Shown in pieces: positions 49,567 to 59,092 of a stretch of DNA of 64,000 nt. A program made the position numbers and the translations under genes. The stretch's first letter is position 1, and every line of letters begins with the position of its first letter. The stretch is from the NCBI GenBank assembly GCA_013306675.1, contig JABLUY010000179.1:16380-80379 (forward strand), read 5' to 3'. Origin of the DNA: Thraustochytrium sp. TN22 (taxonomy: Eukaryota; Sar; Bigyra; Thraustochytrida; Thraustochytriidae). The notes under the pieces were generated by a model. That model ran no database searches. It saw nothing but the letters and a program-made list of their open reading frames with translations, and had not been told where the DNA came from.

Positions 49567-50104
49567 GTCGCCGTAGCCGCCGCCGCCGCCGCTGCCGCTG
49601 CGTCCAGCGACCCCGCGCCGCGCGAAGCTGTTTGCGCTCAGCGGCAGCGCCGTCGCGGCGGCCACGTCGTACCATTTTCTCCATCTGTGTCCCTTTTCCC
49701 GCACGCGATGTTGGCCTATTCAGTGCTCAAGTCGTGCTCAAGACGTGCTCAAGACGTCGTGCCCAAGACGTGCTCAAGACGTCGTGCTCAAGTCGTGCTC
49801 AAGACGCCGTGCTCAAGACATGCTCAAGACGTCGTGCTCAAGTCGTGCTCAAGACGTCGTGCTCAAGTCGTGCTCAAGACGTCGTGCTCAAGTCGTGCTC
49901 AAGACGTCGTGCTCAAGTCGTGCTCAAGACGTCGTGCTCATGACTTGCTCATGGTCTTGCTCATGACTTGCTCATGACAGTCAAGATCTCGCTCAGGTCT
50001 TGCTTCCGATGCCTCGCCGAGATCAAGTCGCCCAAGCAAGCAAACAAACGAACAGGTAAAATTGGCGTGTTGCTGAGCAAGTAAAATTGGCGTGTTGCTG
50101 AGCC
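49384..50104. other. Intergenic region with minisatellite
   Basis: 720 bp between SRP14 (5' end) and the WD40 gene (3' end), both minus. It holds a (GCC)n tract (49538-49570) and the 25-bp minisatellite. Confidence 0.6.
49723..49976. repeat. Minisatellite of TCGTGCTCAAGAC units
   Basis: A core GTGCTCAAG alternates with TC and ACGTC spacers to give a 25-bp higher-order unit. It is repeated about 8-10 times, most regular at 49830-49930, and degenerates into TTGCTCATGAC at the right end. Confidence 0.9.
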
Positions 50105-53100
50105 TTACGGCGAGCTGGTTGGCTGACGTGCGCCGACGACGCGCAGGAAATGCATCACGCCGGTCTTGTCACCCAGCACAACTGTGTCGTTGGAGGCGGC
50201 ACAGTCGAGAATCTCGCTGTCTGTAGTGTAACCCACGGAGGTGGCTGGATGGCTCAGCCGTAGGTGCGTATTGTCGTTTACGTGAAGCGCCTGGAGGCTC
50301 GAGCTAACTGGCCACGTGGGCAGCGCCTCGAGCGAAGATGGAGTGATGGCGTACACCTTCTCGACCGTCTGGGAGGCCGTTTCCACGCGCACGCCGAGCA
50401 CGCCATCGCCGATGCGAACCTGCTTGACGAGGTCGCGAAAGATCTCCACGTGGATCTGCGCGCCAGTGTGCAAATTCCATACGCGCACCTCGTTCTCGGT
50501 ACTGGAGACGACTAGATCGCCGTCTACCGCGACGCTCATGACCCAGTTCGTATGACCTTCAAGCACGCGCAGCTGCTTGCCCGTGCCAACATCGCAGATG
50601 CGCACCGTCGTGTCATAGGAGCCGGAGACCACTATGCGGCCGTCCGTCGCTACGCTGGACACTTCGTGGTTGTGATTCTTGAGCTCGTGCAGCAAGTTGC
50701 CCGAGTGCAAGTCCCAAAGGCGCACGGTCTTGTCCGCAGACCCCGAGAACACCAGGTCGCCGTGCAGCGCCACGCCGTGCACCTTGTCAGTGTGCCCAGT
50801 CAGGCTACGGAGCAGCCTCCCGGTTGACGCGTCCCAGATCCGTACGGATCGGTCCGCAGACGCCGACGCTGCATAATTGCCGGCAACGGCGACGCTTTTA
50901 ATCTCGCCCGCGTGCCGGTCCAACGGCGGACCGGCATCCACCGCATTCGTATTCCAGAGGCAGACCGTCATGTCGGAGGAGCCAGACGCGACCAAATCAG
51001 GACGAACGACAGCCACGCTTGTGATGGGGTTGGCGTGGCCCTCGAGCACGTGCAGGGCGTCGCCAGTGCGCAAATTCCAGATGCGCACCGTCTTGTCACC
51101 GGCTCCGGAGACGACACGATCATCCCGCACGGCGAGGCCCCGCACGACATCGGTGTGGCCCTTGAGCAGGCGCACCGCTGTGCCAGTGCGCGCGTCCCAC
51201 ACGCGCAGATCCTTGTCGTAGCCGCCGGACACAACAAAGTCGAGATTCATCGCCACGCACTCGACCGGCTCGGTGTGGCCCTCCAGCAGGTGCACTTGCT
51301 CGCCCGTCCCGAGGTCCCAGACACGCACGAGCTGGTTCCAGCCCGCAGACACCGCGCGGCCGGCAGCTGTCGCCACGCTCGTCACGCCACCGCCGTGCTG
51401 CAGCACGTATAGCGGCTCGCCTGATCGCAGGTCCCAGACGCGTGCCGTCTTGTCCCTCGAGCCCGATACAAGGTGGTCTTGGGCAAAGGCCACGCTCGTC
51501 ACGTAGTCCTCATGGCCCTTCAGAATGCGCAACGCCTCACCCGTGCGCAGGTCCCACGTGCGCACCGTCTGGTCCGCCGAGGCTGAGGCGACGAGGCCGT
51601 CCGCAATCGCGACGCCACACAAAGAAGACTCGTGGCCCACGAGCACTTGCCGACACGCGCCGGACCGGGCGTCCCAGACGCAGAGAGAGCTATCCCAGGA
51701 TCCGGACACGACGTAGTCGCCGTCCGACGCCACGCACCGTACGCCCATGGTGTGGCCTTGAAGCCTGAAGAGAAGCGGTGCGCTCGGGCGCAGCAATGCT
51801 CGCGTTCTCGGCTCGAGCCATACCGTCTGGTCCAGGCTGCGCAGCGCGGGCAGGGCCTGGGCGAATGGCGCATCTCGTGCGAGGAGCTGTGAGGGCAGTT
51901 CTCGCGGGTCCCAGCTCAGCGCACTCAGGCACTTGGCCAGGAGCCGCCCTGTGCAGGTCTCCGCGGGAGCCCCGAGGTGCAGGCAGTCCTGCGCAAGCAA
52001 GTTGATCGTCGAGAGCCGCTGCGCCCTAGACGCGGTACCCTCGTCCGCCGCCACTGCGCGCTGCACCCAAGAGAGGTCCCCAGCCCGAGCCAGGGCCTCG
52101 TCCCGTTGCCCGACTGTATCGAGGTGATGGATGGCGTGCCGGAAGGCAAAGGCATCATTCTGGGCGGCGCAGTACTGCGCCAGGAGCACGTGACCCTGTG
52201 CCACATCCACGTGCAGGTCGCCGGCCAGACTCTTGCTGGCGAGCCACGTCGCCATGCGCCTGTGCAGCAAGCTCACCCTGCCGTCGCCAGCAAGGGAGAG
52301 CAAGCGCGTCGCGCCGGTCCGGATCGCCTCACGGACGTCCTTCGTGAGCGACTCTTGCAGCACTGGCGCTGGCAGTGGCTCGCGCGCGGCCAGCAGCGTC
52401 GCCAGGAGCTTCGCGTAGAGGCTGGCATCGCCGCAGAGCACCTCGTCGCGAAAGAGCCGAAAGTAGACAGCGAGGATGCCATCAAGTCCATTCGCAGGGA
52501 GAAGCGCACTGCGCAGCACGTGCTCGGCGCTCAGGAGCGCCCCTGCTGGGACATCGTTGGCCCGGCGAATTCGCTCGAGGGCGTCCGGGAGGAAGTTTGC
52601 CCAGAGAAGGGCGCCCCCCGCGCGCCGGCCAAGCTCTTCGGCAACCACGTCCAGGTCCTTTCCCGCCACGTGGTTGCGCAGCGCCAGCCTCAGGATCGCT
52701 TGCATGCCCTCGGTGTCTTCCTGGCCGCCCACGACAAGAATCGTGGATCGAAATTCCGGTGCTGCACGAGGCCAAGCGAAGCCGACCTGTGTGCTCGCCA
52801 CGAGACAGAGCCAGTCGGGCAGCTCTGCCGTCCAGCGGCGAACGATCACATCGACCATGCGCTTGGCGCTGCTGCATTGAACCAGCCCACCTAGAACCAC
52901 CACGACTCTGCGCGCGACCAGCGTCGCGTCAAGGTTGCGCGCGGGCGTGGCCAAGAGGGCGCCGAAGGCATCCTCCGGGTCATGAAGCGTCTTTCCCGGC
53001 AAGCTGTCCCACAGTTTGTCGAAGAAGCCGGGCACTGAGGAGCAGAGCTGCCAGGCAATGCTCCGGAGCGCAGCTGCCCCCTGAGATGCTGCCGGCTCGA

Positions 53101-53896
53101 GGGCGTCCTGCCTGAAGAAGTGCATCGCGGCCACTGGCACAACGTGCGCCTCAGAGTCACCACGGCGCTCCAGGCTGCCGAGCGCTGACATACGCTGCCG
53201 CTTCGGGTGCGCTTCCGCCTCCAATGCGCCGCCGCGTCGGCACAGCTCGGCCAGTATGACATTCGTGTCCAGACCACCGTCGCCCTCCAAGCCAAGCGCA
53301 GGTAATTCGCTCGACGTGAACCACTTGGCCACTGCGGCCAGCAGCTTGCGCTGCCGTTCGGTCTGCGCAAAGTCTTGCGCCAGCCCTTCCACCCATGGCG
53401 ACGAGTCCACAGGGTCTAAGCGCGCCTTTAGCTCACTCAAGGTGGCGCGCGAGGAAAGGCCCCGCCTCGCAGTCGCGCGCTTGCGGATCTCGCTCGCGAG
53501 CTGCAGCATAGCCTCGCTCGAGAAGTCTGCCACGAGCACCAGAGATGCCGTCGTGCCCAGCAACCTCTTCGCCTGCGTCTTGTACCCACCCGTCAACTTT
53601 TCGCAGACGGCCACCGGCAGCACCGCGCCTCGCAGCTCGTTGCTCGCCGCCTGCAGGGCCGCATTGTCGTGCTCGCCCCTCAGCGCCGGGCTTATCAGGA
53701 TCACCACGACGAGCTCCGCGTCCTCCTTGAGCGCCGCGGCGAGCGGCTGCAGGTCCCCGTCCGTGACCTCCACTCCCGTCTCGGGCGCGCTTGCCTGCAG
53801 GCCGTCCCTCAACGCCGTCGCCGTCTCCGCGTCCTCCTTCGCGTGCACGACCACCACGCGCACGCCTTCATCGTCGCCCAGCGTTTCCTCCGCCAT
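50105..53896 (-). CDS. TIR-like / degenerate STAND / WD40-repeat protein
   Basis: The 1263-aa protein resembles intracellular sensor proteins. Residues 10-140 (VRVVVVHAKEDAETATALRD, ELVVVILISPALRG) look like a TIR-type flavodoxin fold. A NACHT-like region of about 500 aa follows, but the Walker A site reads GDGGLDTN (near 203) with no Gly-Lys-Ser/Thr. The Walker B equivalent is VVVVLGGL (Asp missing), so nucleotide binding is doubtful. HFFRQDALEPAASQGAAALR matches the post-P-loop segment of NACHT-WD40 proteins. From about 712, twelve or more WD40 repeats occur (LQGH...CVWDARSG, LKGH...RVWDLRSG, LEGH...RVWDLGTG), enough for two propellers. The ATG at 53896 (good context) begins just before the TIR-like part; an ATG at 54049 is possible. 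Function in immunity or incompatibility is inference. Confidence 0.85.
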   Translation of the reverse strand: MAEETLGDDEGVRVVVVHAKEDAETATALRDGLQASAPETGVEVTDGDLQPLAAALKEDAELVVVILISPALRGEHDNAALQAASNELRGAVLPVAVCEKLTGGYKTQAKRLLGTTASLVLVADFSSEAMLQLASEIRKRATARRGLSSRATLSELKARLDPVDSSPWVEGLAQDFAQTERQRKLLAAVAKWFTSSELPALGLEGDGGLDTNVILAELCRRGGALEAEAHPKRQRMSALGSLERRGDSEAHVVPVAAMHFFRQDALEPAASQGAAALRSIAWQLCSSVPGFFDKLWDSLPGKTLHDPEDAFGALLATPARNLDATLVARRVVVVLGGLVQCSSAKRMVDVIVRRWTAELPDWLCLVASTQVGFAWPRAAPEFRSTILVVGGQEDTEGMQAILRLALRNHVAGKDLDVVAEELGRRAGGALLWANFLPDALERIRRANDVPAGALLSAEHVLRSALLPANGLDGILAVYFRLFRDEVLCGDASLYAKLLATLLAAREPLPAPVLQESLTKDVREAIRTGATRLLSLAGDGRVSLLHRRMATWLASKSLAGDLHVDVAQGHVLLAQYCAAQNDAFAFRHAIHHLDTVGQRDEALARAGDLSWVQRAVAADEGTASRAQRLSTINLLAQDCLHLGAPAETCTGRLLAKCLSALSWDPRELPSQLLARDAPFAQALPALRSLDQTVWLEPRTRALLRPSAPLLFRLQGHTMGVRCVASDGDYVVSGSWDSSLCVWDARSGACRQVLVGHESSLCGVAIADGLVASASADQTVRTWDLRTGEALRILKGHEDYVTSVAFAQDHLVSGSRDKTARVWDLRSGEPLYVLQHGGGVTSVATAAGRAVSAGWNQLVRVWDLGTGEQVHLLEGHTEPVECVAMNLDFVVSGGYDKDLRVWDARTGTAVRLLKGHTDVVRGLAVRDDRVVSGAGDKTVRIWNLRTGDALHVLEGHANPITSVAVVRPDLVASGSSDMTVCLWNTNAVDAGPPLDRHAGEIKSVAVAGNYAASASADRSVRIWDASTGRLLRSLTGHTDKVHGVALHGDLVFSGSADKTVRLWDLHSGNLLHELKNHNHEVSSVATDGRIVVSGSYDTTVRICDVGTGKQLRVLEGHTNWVMSVAVDGDLVVSSTENEVRVWNLHTGAQIHVEIFRDLVKQVRIGDGVLGVRVETASQTVEKVYAITPSSLEALPTWPVSSSLQALHVNDNTHLRLSHPATSVGYTTDSEILDCAASNDTVVLGDKTGVMHFLRVVGARQPTSSP

Positions 53897-54632
53897 GCTT
53901 TCAGGGCTAGCGAGAATTGCAGAACTGGTGCCGCTGGCCGCTGGCCGCCAGCGCGTTCGACCGCGTTCGGCTGGCCGGCGACCTCGTTGCGACGTTGCCG
54001 CGCGCCCAGGATCCAAGCTCGCCCGCCGTGGTGCGTGGTTGTCGTGCATGCAGTGCACTGCACGCGCCGCTCAGATTACGCAATAACTTACTCACAGTCA
54101 GTGATGAGGTGAGAGTCAAATGAGACGAGATCACAGTCTCAAGCAAACAAACCACTGGCAGGCCTGGTGCCGCCGAGGAGGCCAAGCCAGCAGCTGGCAG
54201 AGCCCAGCGTACTGCTTCACTCCATCGTTTGGCCCAAGCAAGGCTAGGAGGTACCAGTACCCACCTTCGGGTCAAACATCGCATTCCCTCGGGTCTAGGC
54301 CTAGGCCTAACTTGAGTGCGCTCGGGGGAAACTTGAAGGAGACGAGGGCGCACGTCGCACGAGCGGCAAGCCGCCCCGCGCCGCGTCAAGCCGCTCGAAC
54401 TTGCTGGAAGAGGCCCTCACTGTCATCTCGTTTTCAGGTTTTACTTTGCTCAACCACGATGGGCGACGGTTAGTTCATCCATCCATGATTGGTAGTTACG
54501 GTACGAGGACGAGGTGAACTTGGAGAAGAACCCGAAGGAGCTAGAGGGAAAGGCGGGAAAAGGGAGACCAGGGCGCGGTCGCTAGTAGGTCGCTGGAGCC
54601 GCAGAGCCACAAGCAAGGCGGAGCGCGCGGGC
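53897..54632. promoter_or_regulatory. Divergent region with TAGGCCTAGGCCTA motif
   Basis: About 740 bp between divergent ATGs. The double palindrome TAGGCCTAGGCCTA lies at 54296-54309. No gene is supported. Confidence 0.5.
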
Positions 54633-55616
54633 ATGGCGGTGGCGGCGCTGCGGCGGCGGCGCGCGGCCGCGGAGGCGGGCGTGCTGGAGGCGCGCGGCAG
54701 CGCGGAGCTGGCGCTGGACGACCTGCGGCTGGAGGGCGTGCGGCTGCGCGCGGCGGCGCGGCGGCTGGAGGGCGCCGTGCTGCAGCGCGAGGTCTTCGAG
54801 GAGCGCGCGCGCGAGCTGCAGCGGCTGGCGCGCAAGGAGGCCGCGGCCAGGCAGGAGGCGCTGCGCGCGCTCGAGGAGGCGCTGCAGAGACACGAGGACA
54901 AGGACCCACGCACGGCCGGCACGGCGAGGGTGCTGCGCAGGGAGCTGCAGGACCTGGGCAAGGCGTGGAGCGCGCGCAGGCGAGAGCTGGAGGCGCTGCG
55001 CGCGCGCAGGCGACGCGACGCCGTGGACCAGGTCACGGCGGAGAGCATGGCGCTGGCCGTGCAGCGGCTGAGCCGCGAGGCGGCGCGCGGCGAGGAGGGC
55101 CTGGAGCGCGAGCGCCTGGCGTGGGCGGCGCTCGAGGCGCGCGCGCACCGCGCAGGCGACAAGATTGAGGCGCTCGAGGACCGCCGCGCCGCGCTGCTGC
55201 GGGACACGGCGCGTGCCGCGGAGCTCGAGGAGCTCGAGCTGCAGGCGGCCGTGGCCAAGCGCGAGCGCGACAAGGAGGAGGTCATCGACCGCTTCGTGGC
55301 CAAGCATGCAGCGCTTCGCCACCCGGCCTTTGTCACAGAGAGTGCCAGCCGCGACCAGGCCACCACCGCGCAGATCTGGCGCGACGTCGTGCGCGCGCTG
55401 GACTCCCTCGCGCAGGCCGGCCTGCCGCGTGGAGACCTGCTGCTTGCCAAGCTGCGTGTCGAGCTCACCAAGATGCATGCCGCCGTGCTGGACGCCTTGC
55501 AGCGCGAGGAGAGGGCGGCCGACGTGCTGGTCGACATGGTCAAGAGCAGCGAGGACGCGGCCGACGAAAAGGTGGCCGACGGGCCGATGGCCTGGCCCGG
55601 CGCAACTGGGAGATGA
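54633..55616 (+). CDS. Long coiled-coil protein of unknown function
   Basis: This 327-aa protein is almost entirely heptad-rich helix: LDDLRLEGVRLRAAARRLEG, LQRLARKEAAARQEALRALE, RAGDKIEALEDRRAALLRDT and ELEELELQAAVAKRERDKEE. The last 100 residues are less repetitive (DRFVAKHAALRHPAFVTES; LRVELTKMHAAVLDALQREE) and may form a conserved end domain. It has no signal peptide or membrane helix. The family is unknown; a structural role in cytoskeleton, centrosome or cilium is possible but unproven. The ATG at 54633 (GGC-ATG-GCG) is preferred because the frame upstream only opens at a TTG. Its 3' end is 154 bp from the convergent SART3-like gene. Confidence 0.7.
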   Translation: MAVAALRRRRAAAEAGVLEARGSAELALDDLRLEGVRLRAAARRLEGAVLQREVFEERARELQRLARKEAAARQEALRALEEALQRHEDKDPRTAGTARVLRRELQDLGKAWSARRRELEALRARRRRDAVDQVTAESMALAVQRLSREAARGEEGLERERLAWAALEARAHRAGDKIEALEDRRAALLRDTARAAELEELELQAAVAKRERDKEEVIDRFVAKHAALRHPAFVTESASRDQATTAQIWRDVVRALDSLAQAGLPRGDLLLAKLRVELTKMHAAVLDALQREERAADVLVDMVKSSEDAADEKVADGPMAWPGATGR

Positions 55617-55769
55617 ACACAGCAGAGCACACAGCGCTCACCCACGTTCGGACTGGACTGTGACGTCAAGTGTAAGTCGAGGCCTTTCTGCTGGCTTCAC
55701 TCACGTCCGGACAGGGCCAGGAGCCTTTCTGTTGTCTTCACTACTCTTCTTCTTGTTGTTCCTTCTTCT

Positions 55770-58508
55770 TCACCCGAGGTCAAGGCGCTTCTTCTGTTTG
55801 ACGCGAAGCGCGCGCGGCACCATTTTGGGCTGATGCTGCTGGTGTTGCTGCTGCTGCTGCTGGTCAGCGGGCCAGGTGTACTTGGTGCGAAGCGGCTGCA
55901 CGCTAATGGCGGTCGCCCCGGCGTCACCCTCGCCTTCGCCGCCCCAGGAGAAGGCCTGTTTGTGAAGCTGGAGCGCCGCCTTGGCTTCGGCCGCCGTGGC
56001 AAAGCGCACGTCCGCGGACGCGTGGTTCTCGGCCACATGCACGGCCTCGATGGCGCCGCACGCGCGCAGGGCCAGCGCAAAGGCGGACTCGCCGCGCTCC
56101 AGCGCCTGCGCAGAGCAGTGCGCAGGCGGGAGACCCGTCACGTGGACCGTGCGGAGAGCCTCGTCGGGGGAGACCTCGGGCACGGCGGGTCGCGGAGCCG
56201 GCTGGCGTTCGCCCCGCGGCTTGACTTCGAGCAGCTTGAGCGCGCGGCCGTCGAGCGGCACGCCCTGCAGCTGCGCAAAGGCCGCGTCCGCCATGGGCTG
56301 CGCCTTGTAGACCACTGTACATTGACCTTTGAACTGCCCGTGCCCGTTACGTTTCAAGAAGAGCTTGCTCACCTTGCCGCACGTTTCAAAGTGCGCGCGA
56401 ATGGCCTCCTCCGTGCTCTTGTAGGAAAAGTTGACCGCAAACACACTGCGCTTGCGCTCCGCCTCGCGTCGCGCGTCCACGTCGGCGGTGCCGGTCTCTG
56501 ACCCGCGCACGCTGCTGTTGTCGCGCTGGTCGACATCCATGCGCTCCAGGCGCTGCGCGACCTCGACCTCTGCGCCGGCCTCCTCTGGAGCGCCGACGCC
56601 AGCGGCGGCACTCTCGCCTTCGCTCGAGAGGCGCTTGCGCTTGCGCTCTGGCTCGCCCACGGGCGGTGGCTGCAGTCTTTCGAGCGCGGCAGGAGGCGCT
56701 GTCTTGGCCGCCCCCTCCTCGGCCCCACCGTCCTCGTCCTCGTCCTCGTCCTCGTCTTCGCCCTCGTCGCTGCCGTCGCTAGCGTCCTTCATCTTGTCGT
56801 CATCATCATCATCGTCGCCGCCGCCGCCGCCGCCGCCGTCATTGTTGCGCTTGACCGCGGGCTTGGCGGCCTTGCGCCCCGCCCCAGCCCGTTGCGTGCG
56901 CTGACGCTTGGCCTTGGGGCCGGTCGCTGCGAGCGTGCGCGCCCGCAACGAGAGCGCGCGAGCAACCTGCACCTGGGCCTGCGCCAGCGTTTCGAGCGTG
57001 CCGTGGCGAAGCTCAAAGTCCTCCCAGGCGCGCGCCACGCCGAGCGCGGCTCCCTGCTGCTGCGCCTTCTTCTTGCGCTTGCGCGAAGTGGCGGCGGCGT
57101 CGTCGGCAGTCTTGGCAGCGTGCAGTGCGCGCTTGTACAGTTGGCGGCACCGGGCCAGGTCCCGCTGCGCCAGCGCAAAGGCGACGGCGCGCATGTACAG
57201 CCCCACGGCGTCCGGGAAGGCCTCCAGCAGCGCGTCCCAGAGCGCAACGCAGCGCGGCGCTGCGGCCGCCTCGCCCTCCAGCGCGATGAGCGTCTGCGCG
57301 TAGTCCTCGACCACACGCGCGCGCTGCGTCGAGTCGGCCGGAAACATGCTGGACAGCACGCTGAGCGCATAGTCGAATTGCTGCCGGCACTGCTCAACGA
57401 GCTCGGGAGAGCCTGCGCATCGGCGGTATGCATGGCACGAGGCGAGCAGAATGTCGCAGAAGGCGACGGCGGACGGCAAGCCGTCCTGCAGCGCGCGGTA
57501 GGTGGTGGACGAGATGGCGTCCACCAGCAACGGCGTCCCAGCGGCGCGCTGCTCGGCCAGGAGCAGGCGCGCGCGCCAGAGCGGGACGGCGCCGCGGCAA
57601 CGCGCGAGCGCGCGGTCCGCTGTGGCCTCGGCGGCCTCCAGGTCGCGCAGCTGGAACTTGCAAAAGGCCGTGTACGCGTCCCAGAGCTCCACGCGGTGGC
57701 GGCACGTGGCCAGGGCGCGCTCGAAGAGGCAGCGCACCAGACGCTGGGCCCACGGCAGCGCCATGCGCTTGCGCACGCGCTCTTGCATGGCGTCCAGATA
57801 GTCGACCCAGAACTCCGCCAGACCCTCGGGCTCGGGCTCGCCCGCGCCCGCGGTCTCGGCGCCCTCGAAGTGCTGCAGCAGCCGCCGCTCGTAGGCGTCC
57901 GCCGCCACGGCGCACGCGTGCTGCTCTTGCACGCCCGCCAGGGCCTCGTCGGCCTGCGCTGCGCTCAGACCGCCGCGTAGCAGGCACGCCTTGAGCCCGG
58001 CGTCCAGAATAGGGCACGCCGCGCGCTCCTTCAAAAAGGCGCCGAGGTGCTCCTCCTCCTTGCGCTCCTCCTCAAAGGCCTGCCACAGGTTCCACACGGC
58101 GGCGCCCTGGCGCACGTGGAAGCCCGCAAGGCGCGCCGCGGCCTGGAAATCCTCGCGGCCCGGCTCGCCCACCGCCAGCCGCGCCGTCCAGAGCGCCGCG
58201 GAGCACGGGAGCGCGGCGCAGGCCCTCACGGCGAGCGCCTCCAGGTCGCCGCCGCCCGCCACGCGCTCGTCCTCGAGCCATGCCAGCCAGTCTGCCTCGC
58301 CCAGCGCGTGCGCGCCCGCGAAGCGCTCCCGCGCCGCGCGCACGCGCCCCAGCTCGCCCGCCGCGCGCAGCCCGGCCACCAGCGCTGCATGCGCCGCGGC
58401 GCTCGCATCGCCCGCCGCCGCGGCCGCCTCCAGCGCTTCCAGCGCCGCCTCCTCCTCCTCCTCGCCCTCGCTCGACGACCCGCTCGACGCCGCCTCGTCC
58501 TCCTCCAT
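55770..58508 (-). CDS. SART3: SART3-like HAT-repeat / RRM splicing factor
   Basis: The 912-aa protein has an acidic N-terminus and half-a-TPR (HAT) repeats over about residues 30-540 (LWTARLAVGEPGREDFQAAA; LWDAYTAFCKFQLRDLEAAE; LGVARAWEDFELRHGTLE). A basic/acidic low-complexity nuclear region follows (KRKKK, poly-Gly/Asp/Glu; about 545-680). There are two RRMs: RRM1 near 686-766 (VFAVNFSYKSTEEAIRAHF, GQFKGQCTVVY) and RRM2 near 784-870 (RTVHVTGLPPAHCSAQALER). HAT repeats followed by RRMs are the layout of SART3, the U4/U6 snRNP recycling factor (Prp24 relative). The C-terminus ends KMVPRALRVKQKKRLDLG. The RNP motifs of RRM2 are weak. The first ATG is 58508; the frame is open further only through GTG. 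Confidence 0.82.
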   Translation of the reverse strand: MEEDEAASSGSSSEGEEEEEAALEALEAAAAAGDASAAAHAALVAGLRAAGELGRVRAARERFAGAHALGEADWLAWLEDERVAGGGDLEALAVRACAALPCSAALWTARLAVGEPGREDFQAAARLAGFHVRQGAAVWNLWQAFEEERKEEEHLGAFLKERAACPILDAGLKACLLRGGLSAAQADEALAGVQEQHACAVAADAYERRLLQHFEGAETAGAGEPEPEGLAEFWVDYLDAMQERVRKRMALPWAQRLVRCLFERALATCRHRVELWDAYTAFCKFQLRDLEAAEATADRALARCRGAVPLWRARLLLAEQRAAGTPLLVDAISSTTYRALQDGLPSAVAFCDILLASCHAYRRCAGSPELVEQCRQQFDYALSVLSSMFPADSTQRARVVEDYAQTLIALEGEAAAAPRCVALWDALLEAFPDAVGLYMRAVAFALAQRDLARCRQLYKRALHAAKTADDAAATSRKRKKKAQQQGAALGVARAWEDFELRHGTLETLAQAQVQVARALSLRARTLAATGPKAKRQRTQRAGAGRKAAKPAVKRNNDGGGGGGGDDDDDDDKMKDASDGSDEGEDEDEDEDEDGGAEEGAAKTAPPAALERLQPPPVGEPERKRKRLSSEGESAAAGVGAPEEAGAEVEVAQRLERMDVDQRDNSSVRGSETGTADVDARREAERKRSVFAVNFSYKSTEEAIRAHFETCGKVSKLFLKRNGHGQFKGQCTVVYKAQPMADAAFAQLQGVPLDGRALKLLEVKPRGERQPAPRPAVPEVSPDEALRTVHVTGLPPAHCSAQALERGESAFALALRACGAIEAVHVAENHASADVRFATAAEAKAALQLHKQAFSWGGEGEGDAGATAISVQPLRTKYTWPADQQQQQQHQQHQPKMVPRALRVKQKKRLDLG

Positions 58509-59092
58509 CCTGCCGCCGCCCGCGAAGCCGCTCTGGACGCCGCTCTGCGCGGGCTCCGGGCGGCTCAAACCGTGGTCTCGGACGAGACCAACGACGACGG
58601 CGACGACCACCACGCCGAGAGCGACATGAAGGGCGGGCTCGAGCACGACAGCAGCCTGAGGGACCGGTCGCCGTCCGAGCCCGGGTCAGACTTGGGGCCA
58701 AGGTTGAAACGAGCAACGGGGATTTCCGCTTTGTGAAGAATGGAAGAGCGATGCAAGCCAGCCTGCAATGCTCGACGCAGAAGCACCAGCACCAGCAGCA
58801 CCACCAGCACCAGCAGCACCACCAGCAGCAGCGACGCGTGAGAAAAGCACGAGACGGAGCCTGAGCCGACGTGCAAAAGCTCCACGTCAGAGTCGCATCA
58901 AGTCACACCGAGATCTGCGCGTAGTGGTTTGCACTGCGCCGCCCGGTGTGAGAGGAAAAGGCCTTGGAGGCGCAAACAAGGTGCGGCGGACGCGCGACAT
59001 TCGACAAGCTGCGATCGATTCAAGCTTCGTCGTCAAACGAGCAGCCAGAGTTGTTACACAAAATGGTTACATCGAGGCCGGCACGATCACAA
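58509..59092. other. Intergenic region with CAGCAC repeats
   Basis: About 580 bp between the SART3-like start and the PH-ankyrin stop. It holds an imperfect CAGCACCAC array at about 58780-58835. No gene is supported. Confidence 0.5.

Noticed and set aside
49384-49704. A 107-residue N-terminal extension of SRP14
   Set aside because: It is Gly/Ser microsatellite sequence before a complete, family-length SRP14.
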